DNA of 50,628 nucleotides from Reichenbachiella agariperforans (GTDB lineage: Bacteria > Bacteroidota > Bacteroidia > Cytophagales > Cyclobacteriaceae). The position numbers and the translations under genes are program-made. Below the pieces are notes generated by a model. The model saw only the letters and a list, made by a program, of their open reading frames with translations, did no database searches and was not told the DNA's origin. The stretch is from contig NZ_FRAA01000013.1 in the NCBI RefSeq assembly GCF_900142205.1, positions 1 through 50,628 on the forward strand, in the 5' to 3' direction. Of this stretch, positions 22,701 to 32,318 are shown one piece after another; within the stretch, counting starts at the first letter, position 1; the number at the start of each line of letters is the position of its first letter.

Positions 22701-24764
22701 TTATTTCGTTTCCTGACTCACTACTTCTGCCAGTAGTTTGAGTCCTTCTTTTAGATAAGGGTCTTCGGTCAATTTTTTCTGATCCTCTTCGGCAGTCGTT
22801 AGCTCTTTTCCGATCGAGCCACCTGACTCAGCCAGTGCTTCTCTATTCGTTTTACGCGCTTCATCTTCGTCGATTTCCGCTTTTCGTTCATCATAGTTGA
22901 GCGACATGACATCATCATCCTGCTGCTCCTTAAGTCTTTTCACATCCTCCTTGAGATATTGCAAATCCACATCTGTTTTCAAATCCGTCTGATAGATATC
23001 CTCAAGGTGTCTGATCAACTGTGGCGATATGCTATTGGTAGGACGATAATATGATGAGGCGATCTGATCCCAAGGCAGTGAATTAGGTCTTGAACTCTCC
23101 CCAAACTTGGCCGCTTCGAACCCAGACGGGAATCCAATATCAGGTGTCACCCCAATATTCTGTGTACTACTACCGCTCACTCTATAAAACTTCGCCAGCG
23201 TCAATTTCAGCTGCCCCATTTGCTCGGTATCATTGGGAAACATTCGGTTTAAGTCGATCAGATTCTGCACCGTTCCTTTACCAAATGAAGTCTCTCCTAC
23301 GATGACCCCTCTTTTGTAATCCTGGATCGCTCCGCTAAAAATCTCTGAAGCAGAAGCAGAAAAACGGTTGATCATGACAGCCAAAGGCCCATCATATTGC
23401 ACACGTATATCTTCGTCACGTTTGACATCCACTGTACCATCAGAGTTCCTCACTTGGACCACTGGTCCTTGATCGATAAATAACCCTGTGAGGTCAATGG
23501 CTTCTTTGAGCGACCCTCCACCATTGTAACGCAGATCGATCAATATCCCATCCACGTTTTGTGCTTTGAGGTCTTCGATAATCAGTTTCACATCACGTGT
23601 CGTACTTTTATAATCTTCTATCCCCTGACGGGCTTCTTCAAAATTGATGTAAAAGCTCGGTAGCGTAATCACGCCGAGGTTATACATTTTTGATCCATTA
23701 TAGATCGGCATAATCTCCGACTTAGCAGACTGCTCCTCTAGCTTGATTTTGTCACGGACCAGTCTTATTTCCCTAGGAATCGCTCCTGCTGCTTCGTCGA
23801 ATTTCAAGACTTGCAAACGTACCACGGTTCCTTTCTTTCCTCTAATCAGATGTACTACGTCCTGCAATCTCCAACCTATCACATCTACAAAAGCATTTTC
23901 ATCCCCTTGTGCCACGCCGATGATTTTATCATCCTTGTGCAGCAACTTACTCTTGTAGGCAGGACCCCCAGCGACCACTTCGTTGACTACTGTATAGTCC
24001 ATACTCTGGGTCAGCCTAGCTCCTATCCCTTCGAGCGACAAACTCATTGAGATGTTGAAATTCTCTGAAGAGATTGGTGAAAAATAATTGGTATGGGGAT
24101 CATACGCACCTGAATATGCATTCATATAGAACTGAAAAACATCGTCAGAATTATACTGATTGATCCCTTTGCGGTAACGTTTGTATCTTTTGGTGAGCGA
24201 CTCTACGATCTCCTCGTCCGTCTTGCCAGCTAGTTTGAGACTCAGTGCTTGACTCTTAATGATCTTTCTCCATCGTTCATTGATTTCGTCATTAGAAGAC
24301 GCCCACTCTATATCATCATCGTCGATATTGAGAGATTCTTCTATTGAATAATCAAATCCAGCCGCCAAGAGGTCATCCACATAATCGATCCGTGTGTTGG
24401 CTCGCTCTCTAAAGATTCTGAATATCTGAAACGCTACATCGACATTTCCTTTTTTGATGTAATCATCAAGTTCATACTCGTACTTACTGAAGTAATCTAT
24501 GTCTGCTTGCAGAAAATAAGACTTATTAAAATCGAGCGACTCTAGAAAATCATTGAAGATGACCGACGATAACGAATCATTCAGTTCCATCTTTCGGTAG
24601 TGATTCTTGCTAAGTAAGTTGTTGATGAGATAGGTCTCCTTCCAGTGCTTAGGTGCTGGCTCTAAAACCGCCAACGTATCGCCCACAGTAATGGCCTGCG
24701 AGACAAACACTTGGAATACGAATAGTAATAACAACAAACTTTTTCTATGATCCTTCAATATCAT
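22701..24764 (-). CDS. prc: Carboxy-terminal processing peptidase, Prc/Tsp type (S41)
   Basis: 687 residues with a signal peptide (SLLLLLFVFQVFVSQA). A helical N-terminal domain (about 40-230) is followed by a PDZ domain (about 240-330, EGIGARLTQSMDYTVVNEV, GPAYKSKLLHKDDKIIGV) and the S41 core. The motif FSASASEIF and the later FGKGTVQ align with E. coli Tsp, placing the catalytic Ser471, Asp482 and Lys496 with the same spacing as Tsp S430, D441 and K455. A C-terminal helical DUF3340-like tail follows. It is a periplasmic protease that degrades or trims proteins with unstructured, non-polar C-termini. It stands alone, divergent from the aminotransferase gene. Confidence 0.93.
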   Translation of the reverse strand: MILKDHRKSLLLLLFVFQVFVSQAITVGDTLAVLEPAPKHWKETYLINNLLSKNHYRKMELNDSLSSVIFNDFLESLDFNKSYFLQADIDYFSKYEYELDDYIKKGNVDVAFQIFRIFRERANTRIDYVDDLLAAGFDYSIEESLNIDDDDIEWASSNDEINERWRKIIKSQALSLKLAGKTDEEIVESLTKRYKRYRKGINQYNSDDVFQFYMNAYSGAYDPHTNYFSPISSENFNISMSLSLEGIGARLTQSMDYTVVNEVVAGGPAYKSKLLHKDDKIIGVAQGDENAFVDVIGWRLQDVVHLIRGKKGTVVRLQVLKFDEAAGAIPREIRLVRDKIKLEEQSAKSEIMPIYNGSKMYNLGVITLPSFYINFEEARQGIEDYKSTTRDVKLIIEDLKAQNVDGILIDLRYNGGGSLKEAIDLTGLFIDQGPVVQVRNSDGTVDVKRDEDIRVQYDGPLAVMINRFSASASEIFSGAIQDYKRGVIVGETSFGKGTVQNLIDLNRMFPNDTEQMGQLKLTLAKFYRVSGSSTQNIGVTPDIGFPSGFEAAKFGESSRPNSLPWDQIASSYYRPTNSISPQLIRHLEDIYQTDLKTDVDLQYLKEDVKRLKEQQDDDVMSLNYDERKAEIDEDEARKTNREALAESGGSIGKELTTAEEDQKKLTEDPYLKEGLKLLAEVVSQETK

Positions 24765-24834
24765 CCTGTCTAGTTTTGGATTTCGTAAATAGTAAATATG
24801 AAAATTAACAACGTAAAATACTCAGTATTTGGTT

Positions 24835-24842
24835 TAATTTTG
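24835..24842 (+). promoter_or_regulatory. Candidate -7 box for the class III aminotransferase
   Basis: TAATTTTG matches the TAnnTTTG -7 box and lies 36 bases before the ATG at 24878. The -33 box is not clear, so this is a moderate call. Confidence 0.4.
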
Positions 24843-24877
24843 GCATTTATTAACACCTCAGCAATAACCCTTCCCAT

Positions 24878-26065
24878 ATGAACAACAGACAACTCTTCTC
24901 GCAACATCTAGGCCAAACCTCTGAATTCCCATTAGGATTAGAGATAGAAAAGGCAAAAGGTCTCTACATGTACGACAAAAATGGGAAGTCCTATATGGAT
25001 CTGATCTCAGGCATTGGCGTGAGTAGTATTGGCCATCGCCACCCTGCTGTCCTATCGGCCATTAGGGAGCAAACTGACAAATATCTACATCTCATGGTCT
25101 ATGGTGAATTCGTCGAGGCGCCACAAGTTCAACTAGCCAAGGCACTCTGCGATACGCTACCTGACCACCTCAACAACGTTTTTCTGGTCAACTCCGGTAG
25201 TGAGGCAACGGAAGGAGCTCTCAAACTCGCCAAGCGATATACTGGGAGACCCAAAATCGTATCCTGCATCAACGCCTACCACGGATCGACTTCTGGCGCA
25301 TTGGCTGCTGGAGGTAACGAGTCCCTCAAAACCCCTTTCAGGCCGCTCACGCCTGAGGTTTATCATATTGTATTTGGAGATGAAGCTTACCTAGAGACAA
25401 TAGATGAGCGCACCGCAGCGGTCATCATCGAACCTATACAAGGAGAAGCAGGCGTACGAATCGCTAGTCCAGACTACTTCAAAGCGCTACGCAAACGATG
25501 TGATGAAATGGGATGTCTTCTAATCTATGACGAGGTACAATGCGGTGTAGGGCGTAGTGGCACATTCTGGGCATTCGAGCAGTTAGATGCAGCACCAGAC
25601 ATCCTGCTATCTGCCAAAGGACTCGGTGGTGGTATGCCTATCGGTGCATTCATCTCCTCCAAGGACATCATGCACAGCCTCACCCATGACCCCATACTGG
25701 GACACATCTCGACCTTCGGTGGACACCCAGTGAGTGCTGCCGCTGCACTCGCAACAGTTAATTTCCTCACAGAATCAAACCTAATCGAGCAAGCCTACGC
25801 TAAAGGTGAGCTTTTCAAGTCACTACTCATACACGACAAAATCAAAGAAGTACGTGGCAAAGGACTCATGCTAGCAGTAGCATTTGAATCCTTTGACTTC
25901 CTCAAAACACTCATCGATCACCTCATCGAAAAAGGTTTTCTCACCGACTGGTTTCTATTCTGTGATGATGCCATGCGTATCGCACCTCCACTCACGATAG
26001 AAAAAGGAGAAATAAAAATGGCCTGCAGTGCTATACTACAGGCCATTGATGAAGTTTCTTCGTGA
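24878..26065 (+). CDS. Class III PLP aminotransferase (acetylornithine/ornithine-type)
   Basis: 395 residues of fold-type I class III aminotransferase. Conserved features: GIGVSSIGHRHPAVL near the start, NSGSEATEGALKLAKRYTGR (phosphate-binding loop), YHGSTSGALAAGG, the Asp of LLIYDEVQCGVGRSGTFWA, and Lys247 in LLSAKGLGGGMPIGAF, which forms the internal aldimine. Members move an amino group between omega-amino donors such as ornithine, acetylornithine or 4-aminobutyrate and 2-oxo acids. No arginine biosynthesis gene is beside it, so the donor is open; the fold and chemistry are secure. It is divergent from the Prc-type gene and convergent with the retropepsin gene six bases away. Confidence 0.92.
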   Translation: MNNRQLFSQHLGQTSEFPLGLEIEKAKGLYMYDKNGKSYMDLISGIGVSSIGHRHPAVLSAIREQTDKYLHLMVYGEFVEAPQVQLAKALCDTLPDHLNNVFLVNSGSEATEGALKLAKRYTGRPKIVSCINAYHGSTSGALAAGGNESLKTPFRPLTPEVYHIVFGDEAYLETIDERTAAVIIEPIQGEAGVRIASPDYFKALRKRCDEMGCLLIYDEVQCGVGRSGTFWAFEQLDAAPDILLSAKGLGGGMPIGAFISSKDIMHSLTHDPILGHISTFGGHPVSAAAALATVNFLTESNLIEQAYAKGELFKSLLIHDKIKEVRGKGLMLAVAFESFDFLKTLIDHLIEKGFLTDWFLFCDDAMRIAPPLTIEKGEIKMACSAILQAIDEVSS

Positions 26066-26071
26066 CTTCCT

Positions 26072-27241
26072 TTACAGAAGTGATTTGAGTGTTAGTGTTA
26101 TGGTTTCACCATCGATCACCAGTGTTACCGTCTCTCCTGGCTGAGAGAACACATCTGACAGTTCGGCCAAGCCTAATGCTAGTGCATCTTCTCCGTTCAC
26201 AGATATAATGACCGAATTGGCATCAATATCAGCTGCTGATGCAGGGCTATTGTCAAACACCTTGTGAACTAGCACCTGAGACTTATCCTTGCTCAGTTGC
26301 AACTCTATACCAGAGCAGTTGGTAGGAAAAGACTCCTCAAAGTGTTGATTTTTTTCCCAGTACATGCTCTTACTATGGTAATCATATACGATGTTGAATT
26401 TCCTCAATAGACCACTTCCCATGATACCTGCCACTTTTTTATGGTTTTGTATCCCACTCTGGGCGTGACTAAGTCCAACTGGCATATCTTCAAAACTATA
26501 CCCCGCAAAGGCAAATTCCTTCACTTTTCCTCTATGGTGCTCGTACTCTTTCTCTCCGAGACCTGCTACGAGATAGATGTAGCTGTCTCCTACCTTAGAT
26601 GCCAGATCATTATCTTCTACAAATGGCGTATTGAAATCTATGGTCGCCTTAGCCCCCGTGTCTACGAAAAACTCTCCTTTGACTTTTTCACCATTCTGCA
26701 GCGTCACCTCTCCTTCAATATGTGGAATGAATGACGTTAAATTGATTTTAAACTTCTTTCCCAACCCTTGGTAGCTGTATGAAGATGGATCATAAAGTTT
26801 AATTTCCATCGCATCATAATCCATCGATACTACATAATTTTTGAGCACATCGTACCCGATGATTCCATCTATGTCCTTGCCTATGCTGATTTCAAGATGA
26901 GTGAGATCTGTCTCATAAACTTGTACATTATGTATCGGTGCACCGGCTATTGTCAACTCATTGTGTTTGACGAGCTTACCACTAATCGTCCCTTCGGCAC
27001 TGGTAGTCGTCGCTGTAGATCCAGAGGCCATCCCTAGTTCCTTAGCTCTTTCGATATTCAGGACAGTTAACCCATCTCCAGTATCGAAAATAAAATCTAA
27101 ATCATCTGATCCATTGACCTTCACCTGAATAAAGGCATGATCACCGTATTGTTCAAATGGTATATTAGCGATGGGAGATTGCCCATATGCATTCGCAACG
27201 ACCAAAATGGCGGCCACAATCAATCCTAGTTTCGTTTTCAT
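26072..27241 (-). CDS. Secreted retropepsin-like aspartic protease with PDZ domain
   Basis: 389 residues with a signal peptide (LGLIVAAILVVANAYGQ). There are two aspartic-protease-like motifs, FIFDTGDGLTVLN (Asp53) and FFVDTGAKATID (Asp194). The hydrophobic-hydrophobic-Gly elements that follow each are GIIGYDVL and GIMGSGLL. Unlike retroviral enzymes, both halves are in one chain, so it could be active without dimerising. A PDZ domain takes up residues 305-389 (VHKVFDNSPASAADIDANSVIISVNGEDA). It probably acts in the periplasm. It stands alone on its strand, with 95 bases between it and the M23 gene. Confidence 0.88.
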   Translation of the reverse strand: MKTKLGLIVAAILVVANAYGQSPIANIPFEQYGDHAFIQVKVNGSDDLDFIFDTGDGLTVLNIERAKELGMASGSTATTTSAEGTISGKLVKHNELTIAGAPIHNVQVYETDLTHLEISIGKDIDGIIGYDVLKNYVVSMDYDAMEIKLYDPSSYSYQGLGKKFKINLTSFIPHIEGEVTLQNGEKVKGEFFVDTGAKATIDFNTPFVEDNDLASKVGDSYIYLVAGLGEKEYEHHRGKVKEFAFAGYSFEDMPVGLSHAQSGIQNHKKVAGIMGSGLLRKFNIVYDYHSKSMYWEKNQHFEESFPTNCSGIELQLSKDKSQVLVHKVFDNSPASAADIDANSVIISVNGEDALALGLAELSDVFSQPGETVTLVIDGETITLTLKSLL

Positions 27242-27336
27242 GTTAAGTTCTTAGTTTCGGAGGCATGAAATTAGCTGCAAATCCGAACATATCAAAGCCT
27301 GCTCTTGCAATTCGAAAACGTCCAGACTGACTAGAG

Positions 27337-29217
27337 TCAATATCGTCGCTCGTAGGTAGCGATATTCCCTGAGTTGTCCGTGACGACCAGCTTGAGTTCT
27401 CCTATGACCACTGATTTCTCATCCGACCAAATCAAGTTACGTTTGGCATCATAGTTCATCAGCAACCATTTTCCATTCAGTTCTGCCCGTATCTCCCCTA
27501 TCCCTGACATATCGTCTGTCACTAAAAACCGTAAACTATACTTCGAACGAAGCGGTTTGATCAAAGGAGCTACACTATCTGTTGCAACCGTATAATTGAC
27601 CAAGTCTCTTGTCCTAAAAGTCACCGTTCCCTGCTCCCATTCGCCTCCCATATAGCTCAGAGATCCACGACTACTGACACTGTACACGGCAGATTTTTCG
27701 ACATCATACTGCAAACTAGGCTTAAGCTCGATCTCCACATATTTACGCAATGGCACATCTTCGTTCCCAAACTGGAAATACTCCGCCCCTCCTTCATCAA
27801 CATATTGATAACGCAAAAACAACTGATCAAACAACGCTTGGTTGCTAAAACGTACAGTACAGGTTTCTCCTTCGTACTCCGCAGCTCTATGCTTGGGAAG
27901 TTTCGCTACAAAATCGAAATACTGCATCTGATCACAGATCTCTACCGAATCAGGCATACCATAGCGCATGTCCCAGATATAATAAGCCTGGTCTAGCACA
28001 TCGTAGGACATCTGCTGACGATACATGGTAGAGTCCACATAGACTTTGGCCTCACAGTAAATACGGTCTGTCAAATCCGTCTTTAACTCCAAAAAACCAC
28101 GGTGTAGGTCAGCAGCAGGTTTATCAGCACTCTGAGCTAACTGATACGTTCTCAGATCATCACTCGATCCATTAATGGTAAATCGGTACTGGTTCAGGTT
28201 GCCATAGCTATCCTCCAACCGTATATCCAGATGATGGGGATTCAAATCCATCACACGCATAACTCCATCTAGATTATTAGTCTCGTAAAAAGTGAGTTCA
28301 TTGCCCGCATCAACATAGTACTTGTTAAAACGTCGACCCCCCTGACTGGATCGCTTATAATTGGTATGCACCAAAATATTTCTTTGAAGATGAAACTCCA
28401 TGGTCGCTATGTCTTGCTGAAAAATCAACTCATTGTCTAGTGTGAGCGTCTGATGTCTTACCCCGTTTTTGTTGCGTGCGCCATCGAGTTGGTCATAGAC
28501 ATAGACTTCCACTCCGATATTCCCAAACAGTGACAAGGGTTCATTGATTACTGGGTTTCCAGCTTTATCCAGCTGTACATTGAACTCAAAGCGACCAAAT
28601 AAGCCGTTGACCCGTGCATGATCGTCCATGGTCACAAAAGCAACTTTAGAGACAGTCGGAGCGATGTTGTCCACGATCTCGTCAAAACCAAAATCTAATG
28701 GATCGAGTATTTTGTGTGCTTTGTCTCGGATCTCAAAATGCAGATGCGGCCCAGAGGAAGACCCGGAGTTGCCTGACTTGGCGACCTCATCGCCTTGCTT
28801 GAACGCGAACTGTCCCTTGTCAGGAAATAAATTGACATCAAAACTTTCAAGTGCATACTGTTTGTCCCTCACATAGGCAGCGATCTCAGGGCTAAAACGT
28901 TCGAGATGTGCGTATACCGTGACGGAGTTATTATGAGGATGTGCGATGTAGAGTGCATTACCATAACCACTCGTAGACACACGTACACGTTCTACATAGC
29001 CATCAGCCGCCGCATAGATCGGTAGACCCGTGATTCCGCTGGTTTTGATATCTATCCCAGAGTGAAAATGCGTCGAACGTAACTCTCCCATAGTGCCCGC
29101 TAGGTAGTTCTCTTGTTTTGGCCTAACTGGAAATATAAAATCACCTCGCTTAGGTGACTGAGCAGACACATTAATACTGGCTAATAAAAGAAGGGTAACA
29201 ATACTACTTAATCTCAA
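27337..29217 (-). CDS. M23-family peptidase with long C-terminal extension
   Basis: 626 residues with a signal peptide (SSIVTLLLLASINVSAQ). The M23/LytM domain lies at about 30-185: zinc ligands His52 and Asp56 in HFHSGIDIKTSG, and the HLHFEIRD motif with two further histidines. The 440-residue remainder is beta-rich with no recognised domain; it may be a binding or regulatory part, as found in many Bacteroidota M23 proteins. The enzyme should cut peptidoglycan peptides in the periplasm. The start overlaps the end of the FAH-family gene by 14 bases, so the two genes are expressed together. Confidence 0.88.
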   Translation of the reverse strand: MRLSSIVTLLLLASINVSAQSPKRGDFIFPVRPKQENYLAGTMGELRSTHFHSGIDIKTSGITGLPIYAAADGYVERVRVSTSGYGNALYIAHPHNNSVTVYAHLERFSPEIAAYVRDKQYALESFDVNLFPDKGQFAFKQGDEVAKSGNSGSSSGPHLHFEIRDKAHKILDPLDFGFDEIVDNIAPTVSKVAFVTMDDHARVNGLFGRFEFNVQLDKAGNPVINEPLSLFGNIGVEVYVYDQLDGARNKNGVRHQTLTLDNELIFQQDIATMEFHLQRNILVHTNYKRSSQGGRRFNKYYVDAGNELTFYETNNLDGVMRVMDLNPHHLDIRLEDSYGNLNQYRFTINGSSDDLRTYQLAQSADKPAADLHRGFLELKTDLTDRIYCEAKVYVDSTMYRQQMSYDVLDQAYYIWDMRYGMPDSVEICDQMQYFDFVAKLPKHRAAEYEGETCTVRFSNQALFDQLFLRYQYVDEGGAEYFQFGNEDVPLRKYVEIELKPSLQYDVEKSAVYSVSSRGSLSYMGGEWEQGTVTFRTRDLVNYTVATDSVAPLIKPLRSKYSLRFLVTDDMSGIGEIRAELNGKWLLMNYDAKRNLIWSDEKSVVIGELKLVVTDNSGNIATYERRY

Positions 29218-29812
29218 AATCCATCACTTTTTCGTCCTCTAGATATGCCTCCAAACGATTGCCTATCTGGACAGGACCTACACCTTTTGGGGTTCCCGTG
29301 AAGATAAGGTCTCCTTTTTTCAAAGTAAAAAATTGCGAGACATAAGCGATAATAAAGTCTACATCGAACATCATCAGACTGGTATTGCCCTGCTGAACAC
29401 TCTTACCATCTATTTTCAATCCGAAATTCAAATTATTAAGATCATACCCCTCTACGGAGCGAAATTCAGAGATCGGCGCTGAGCCATTGAACCCTTTGGC
29501 AATATCCCATGGCAGTCCCTTGCTTTTGAGTTTGGTTTGCAAATCCCGCGCAGTGAAATCAATACCAATCGCGAACTGATCGTAATACTTGTGTGCAAAT
29601 TTCTCTTCGATGTTTTTGCCCACTTTGGAGATACGAATAACTACCTCCACCTCATGATGTATATCCTTGGTAAAATCTGGGTAATAGAAAGCATCGTTGT
29701 TGCGGAGCAGAGCCGAATCAGGCTTGGAAAACACAACGGGTTCGTCAGGCTTTTCATTATTTAATTCCTGAATATGCTCTACATAGTTTCTTCCTATTGC
29801 CAGTATTTTCAT
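29204..29812 (-). CDS. Fumarylacetoacetate hydrolase-family protein
   Basis: 202 residues, the short single-domain form of the FAH family. The metal-binding pair is in HHEVEVVIRISK (Glu-x-Glu), followed by AIGIDFTARDLQ, the K(G)LPW stretch of FAH proteins, and the C-terminal GDLIFTGTPKGVGPVQ. Substrates of this form include acylpyruvates and oxaloacetate; sequence alone does not decide. It precedes the M23 gene on the same strand with a 14-base overlap, which is a curious pairing of a metabolic enzyme with a cell-wall hydrolase. Confidence 0.9.
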   Translation of the reverse strand: MKILAIGRNYVEHIQELNNEKPDEPVVFSKPDSALLRNNDAFYYPDFTKDIHHEVEVVIRISKVGKNIEEKFAHKYYDQFAIGIDFTARDLQTKLKSKGLPWDIAKGFNGSAPISEFRSVEGYDLNNLNFGLKIDGKSVQQGNTSLMMFDVDFIIAYVSQFFTLKKGDLIFTGTPKGVGPVQIGNRLEAYLEDEKVMDFEIK

Positions 29813-29953
29813 CCGTATATGGGGTTTGATCCAAAATGACCGCTAAGTTCAAGTAAGTGAACTGAAATGTAAAAGTAATTAGGTAGAAATATATGAAATA
29901 CGGCTAAAGAAGCATACCGTACTGAATGCATATTAATTCCACCTACTCGTCTT

Positions 29954-30487
29954 CTAATAGTAGCGAATCTGCTTGTTTTTCACTTCCTCCTTGACCTCCT
30001 GTAGACGCTGATCAAAATCGAGTGGTTTACCATCCAGATAGTCATCAAATGACACGGTAGAAAGAAACTCCATCAACTTAGGTGGGTGTGGCGTAGACTT
30101 GCCATGATTATCCACAAATCGAAGTTTGCTCCATAGGATATTTTTGAGGTGGGTTTCGTCATCATCCGTCATGAAGTACTCCACCACTACAGAACGTTCG
30201 TCATACCACATGACTCTTGAGTGTAAATGCACCCACTCACCCATCCCTGCGGGTCTCAGGTATGATATTTGGTGATTGTACACCACCCATACCGCATCAA
30301 ATGCCTGATAAATCTCAGAGTTCTGGAGTCCATACAACTTGGGTACTTGATCTTCTCGACCATTGAAATAGTAGTCAAAGTACTTGGCATTATTCAAATG
30401 TCTGAGTGGATCGCAATCCTGAAAACGAATAACAGATCTTGTCTTGGTGGTTTTCTCGTAGCGTTTGTTGGGGTCGAATTCAAACAT
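29954..30487 (-). CDS. Acyl-CoA thioesterase, 4HBT (hotdog) type
   Basis: 177 residues with a single hotdog domain. The diagnostic start is VIRFQDCDPLRHLNNAKYFDYYF, where the Asp-x-x-x-His-x-Asn pattern matches 4HBT thioesterases. EWVHLHSRVMWYDERSVVVEYFMT is the later core strand. No membrane segment is present. It would hydrolyse an acyl-CoA or acyl-ACP thioester. It overlaps the end of the DinB-family gene by eight bases and is the last of a probable four-gene unit that starts with the PNPOx-like gene at 32232. Confidence 0.88.
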   Translation of the reverse strand: MFEFDPNKRYEKTTKTRSVIRFQDCDPLRHLNNAKYFDYYFNGREDQVPKLYGLQNSEIYQAFDAVWVVYNHQISYLRPAGMGEWVHLHSRVMWYDERSVVVEYFMTDDDETHLKNILWSKLRFVDNHGKSTPHPPKLMEFLSTVSFDDYLDGKPLDFDQRLQEVKEEVKNKQIRYY

Positions 30488-31001
30488 TGTATCGATTTTT
30501 AATGATGTTCATATGGTGGGACATGTGTCCTGCTAGGATATATACGATAGCACGGCTAGAAGTTTTCTGTCCACTTGCTGTACCTGTTTTTTGGAGCTGA
30601 TTTTTCGTTAGGTTCTGTATCATACTCATGTTGGCATTTCGAACTTGGATAAACTCCGTGAGTAAATCCTGAGAGGTATTGACATCATCCTCTGCCCCTA
30701 TTATATAGTCATCCTGCTCGAAACCTGGTAAAGGCGTCTGATCGCCACGACTAATACACATCGCTCGATAGCCAAACACACGCTCCGTATCGATAACGTG
30801 GCGTAACAACTGTTTCATCGTCCATTTACCCTCAGCATAGGCATAGTTCCATTTTTCCTCATCCAGGGACTCATAACATTTTACCCACTCATCACGTTGA
30901 TTTTTCAGTGTTTCTAAAATGTCTACTTCTTCGATCACATGATCGATATAGCCTTGATAGAAAGCTCCATATTCATCATTTGTTGGCTTAGCTATTGTCA
31001 T
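30480..31001 (-). CDS. DinB-family metal-binding protein
   Basis: 173 residues with the four-helix DinB/YfiT fold. Expected metal-ligand histidines are His in LLRHVIDTERV and the pair in LAGHMSHHMNII near the C-terminus, the usual three-histidine arrangement. KWTMKQLLRHV is the typical segment before the first. DinB proteins often act as small-thiol-dependent transferases, for example with bacillithiol, but the substrate here is not known. It lies 34 bases after the gamma carbonic anhydrase gene and overlaps the thioesterase gene. Confidence 0.85.
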   Translation of the reverse strand: MTIAKPTNDEYGAFYQGYIDHVIEEVDILETLKNQRDEWVKCYESLDEEKWNYAYAEGKWTMKQLLRHVIDTERVFGYRAMCISRGDQTPLPGFEQDDYIIGAEDDVNTSQDLLTEFIQVRNANMSMIQNLTKNQLQKTGTASGQKTSSRAIVYILAGHMSHHMNIIKNRYNV

Positions 31002-31035
31002 GTTTTTTAATTTTAATCTTGGGTTTGAATTTCCT

Positions 31036-31545
31036 CTACTTATACCAGCTCGAATATTTCAGGTAATTGCCTGCGATGCGTTGTATCTCGGCCGTCCCTT
31101 TGTCTCCTATATCCTTGACCTTTCGTGCGGGATTACCCACATAGACAGAGCCAGGTTCTATGATGGTATTTTCTAACACGACTGCACCTGCTCCCACAAT
31201 AGAGCCAGTACCTACCACTACATGATCCATCACGATTGCTCCCATACCTATCAGTACATTATCCTCCAGTGTACAACCATGCACGATGGCATTGTGACCA
31301 ATAGAGACATGGTTACCGATGACAGTAGGTGCTTTGAGATAAGTGCAGTGGATCATGGCATTGTCCTGAACATTAGAGTTATGACCAATAGTGATAGAGT
31401 TTACATCACCACGTAGGACAGCATTGTACCAGATACTACAGTTGTCCCCCATCGTCACGTCTCCTATCACTACTGCAGTCTCTGCAAACCAACAATCTTT
31501 TCCCTGTTTTGGAGTCTTCCCCAGCAATTCTCTGATCAATGCCAT
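31036..31545 (-). CDS. Gamma carbonic anhydrase-family protein
   Basis: 169 residues forming a left-handed beta helix of hexapeptide repeats (IGDVTMGDNCSIWYNAVLRGD and following). The three zinc-ligand histidines are His66 (AMIHC), His84 (IGHNA) and His89 (IVHGC); the five-residue spacing of the last two equals that of the archaeal Cam enzyme. The family either hydrates carbon dioxide or acts as a scaffold or acetyltransferase-like protein (YrdA/PaaY); activity is not assured by sequence. It is 24 bases after the PNPOx-like gene on the same strand. Confidence 0.9.
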   Translation of the reverse strand: MALIRELLGKTPKQGKDCWFAETAVVIGDVTMGDNCSIWYNAVLRGDVNSITIGHNSNVQDNAMIHCTYLKAPTVIGNHVSIGHNAIVHGCTLEDNVLIGMGAIVMDHVVVGTGSIVGAGAVVLENTIIEPGSVYVGNPARKVKDIGDKGTAEIQRIAGNYLKYSSWYK

Positions 31546-31569
31546 AATAGTTTCATGTTTGAAACAAAT

Positions 31570-32232
31570 CTATTCTTTTGACTCCTCCCATGCAAGCTTG
31601 GCCGATGGACTCGTCGCAATCCCTGGACGCAACTTTGTGTCATCCACGGGTGCAGCATAGCGCGTTTCTACAGGTAAAGTTCCCGCCCATATATCTAGTG
31701 CATAGTCTTCCTCATCATCTACTGGGGAGCCTGTCCTGATTTTGGCAGATGCCGATTCGATACTGATCTCTAGTACAGAAGTGATATCTAGCTCCTTTTG
31801 GTTCGGCTGACGCACCTCATTCCACCGTCCTTTTAGGAAATTTTCTGTAATCAAATGCAGTGCCTCGTTCTTACCCGCATCAACGACTAGCTCATTGGCG
31901 TGCCCATAAATAATAGCCGATCGGTAGTTAACCGAGTGATGAAATGCCGAGCGTGCCAACACCAGCCCATCGAGATGAGTCACACAAAAACATATGGGTG
32001 CTCCCGCCTTGGTTTGTTTGATTGCTCTGCTCTTGACCGAACCGTGGATGTATATTTTGTCCCCTGACCGAGCATAAGCCGTTGGGATCATAAAAGGCTC
32101 ACCATTCATCACAAAACTAATATGACATAGAAAGCCTGCGTCGAGTATTTCATATATAGTTTCTTTGTCATAAGTAGCTCTCTTTGCACCTCTTACGACT
32201 TTGTTTTTTGCTTCTTTTGGAAACTGTGTCAT
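31570..32232 (-). CDS. Pyridoxamine 5'-phosphate oxidase-like flavoprotein
   Basis: 220 residues from the ATG at 32230-32232. A longer start at 32283 would run into the divergent regulator's region and lacks support. The fold is the split-barrel FMN type: ILDAGFLCHISFVMNGEPFMIPTAYAR, then IYIHGSVKSRAI, a basic FMN-phosphate-binding region, and VCFCVTHLDGLVLARSAFHHSVNYRSAIIYG-like core strands (here ICFCVTHLDG). It has Cys-rich beta strands but no extra domain. The divergent MocR-type gene 86 bases away supports a link to vitamin B6 metabolism. It may be the first gene of a four-gene unit. Confidence 0.88.
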   Translation of the reverse strand: MTQFPKEAKNKVVRGAKRATYDKETIYEILDAGFLCHISFVMNGEPFMIPTAYARSGDKIYIHGSVKSRAIKQTKAGAPICFCVTHLDGLVLARSAFHHSVNYRSAIIYGHANELVVDAGKNEALHLITENFLKGRWNEVRQPNQKELDITSVLEISIESASAKIRTGSPVDDEEDYALDIWAGTLPVETRYAAPVDDTKLRPGIATSPSAKLAWEESKE

Positions 32233-32318
32233 CTCATTATTTTTAAATTCTTGAACAATACTAACACAACAGTGGATTATCATTGTATACCAGATTCAAA
32301 CTAAAAGATGGTCCAGAT
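32233..32318. promoter_or_regulatory. Divergent promoter region of PNPOx-like and MocR genes
   Basis: 86 bases between two opposing starts. An ACAAT word (32252-32256) and an ATTGTAT word (32282-32288) could be halves of a MocR site, but the match is imperfect. MocR/PdxR proteins typically bind direct repeats in just such a gap. Confidence 0.4.
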
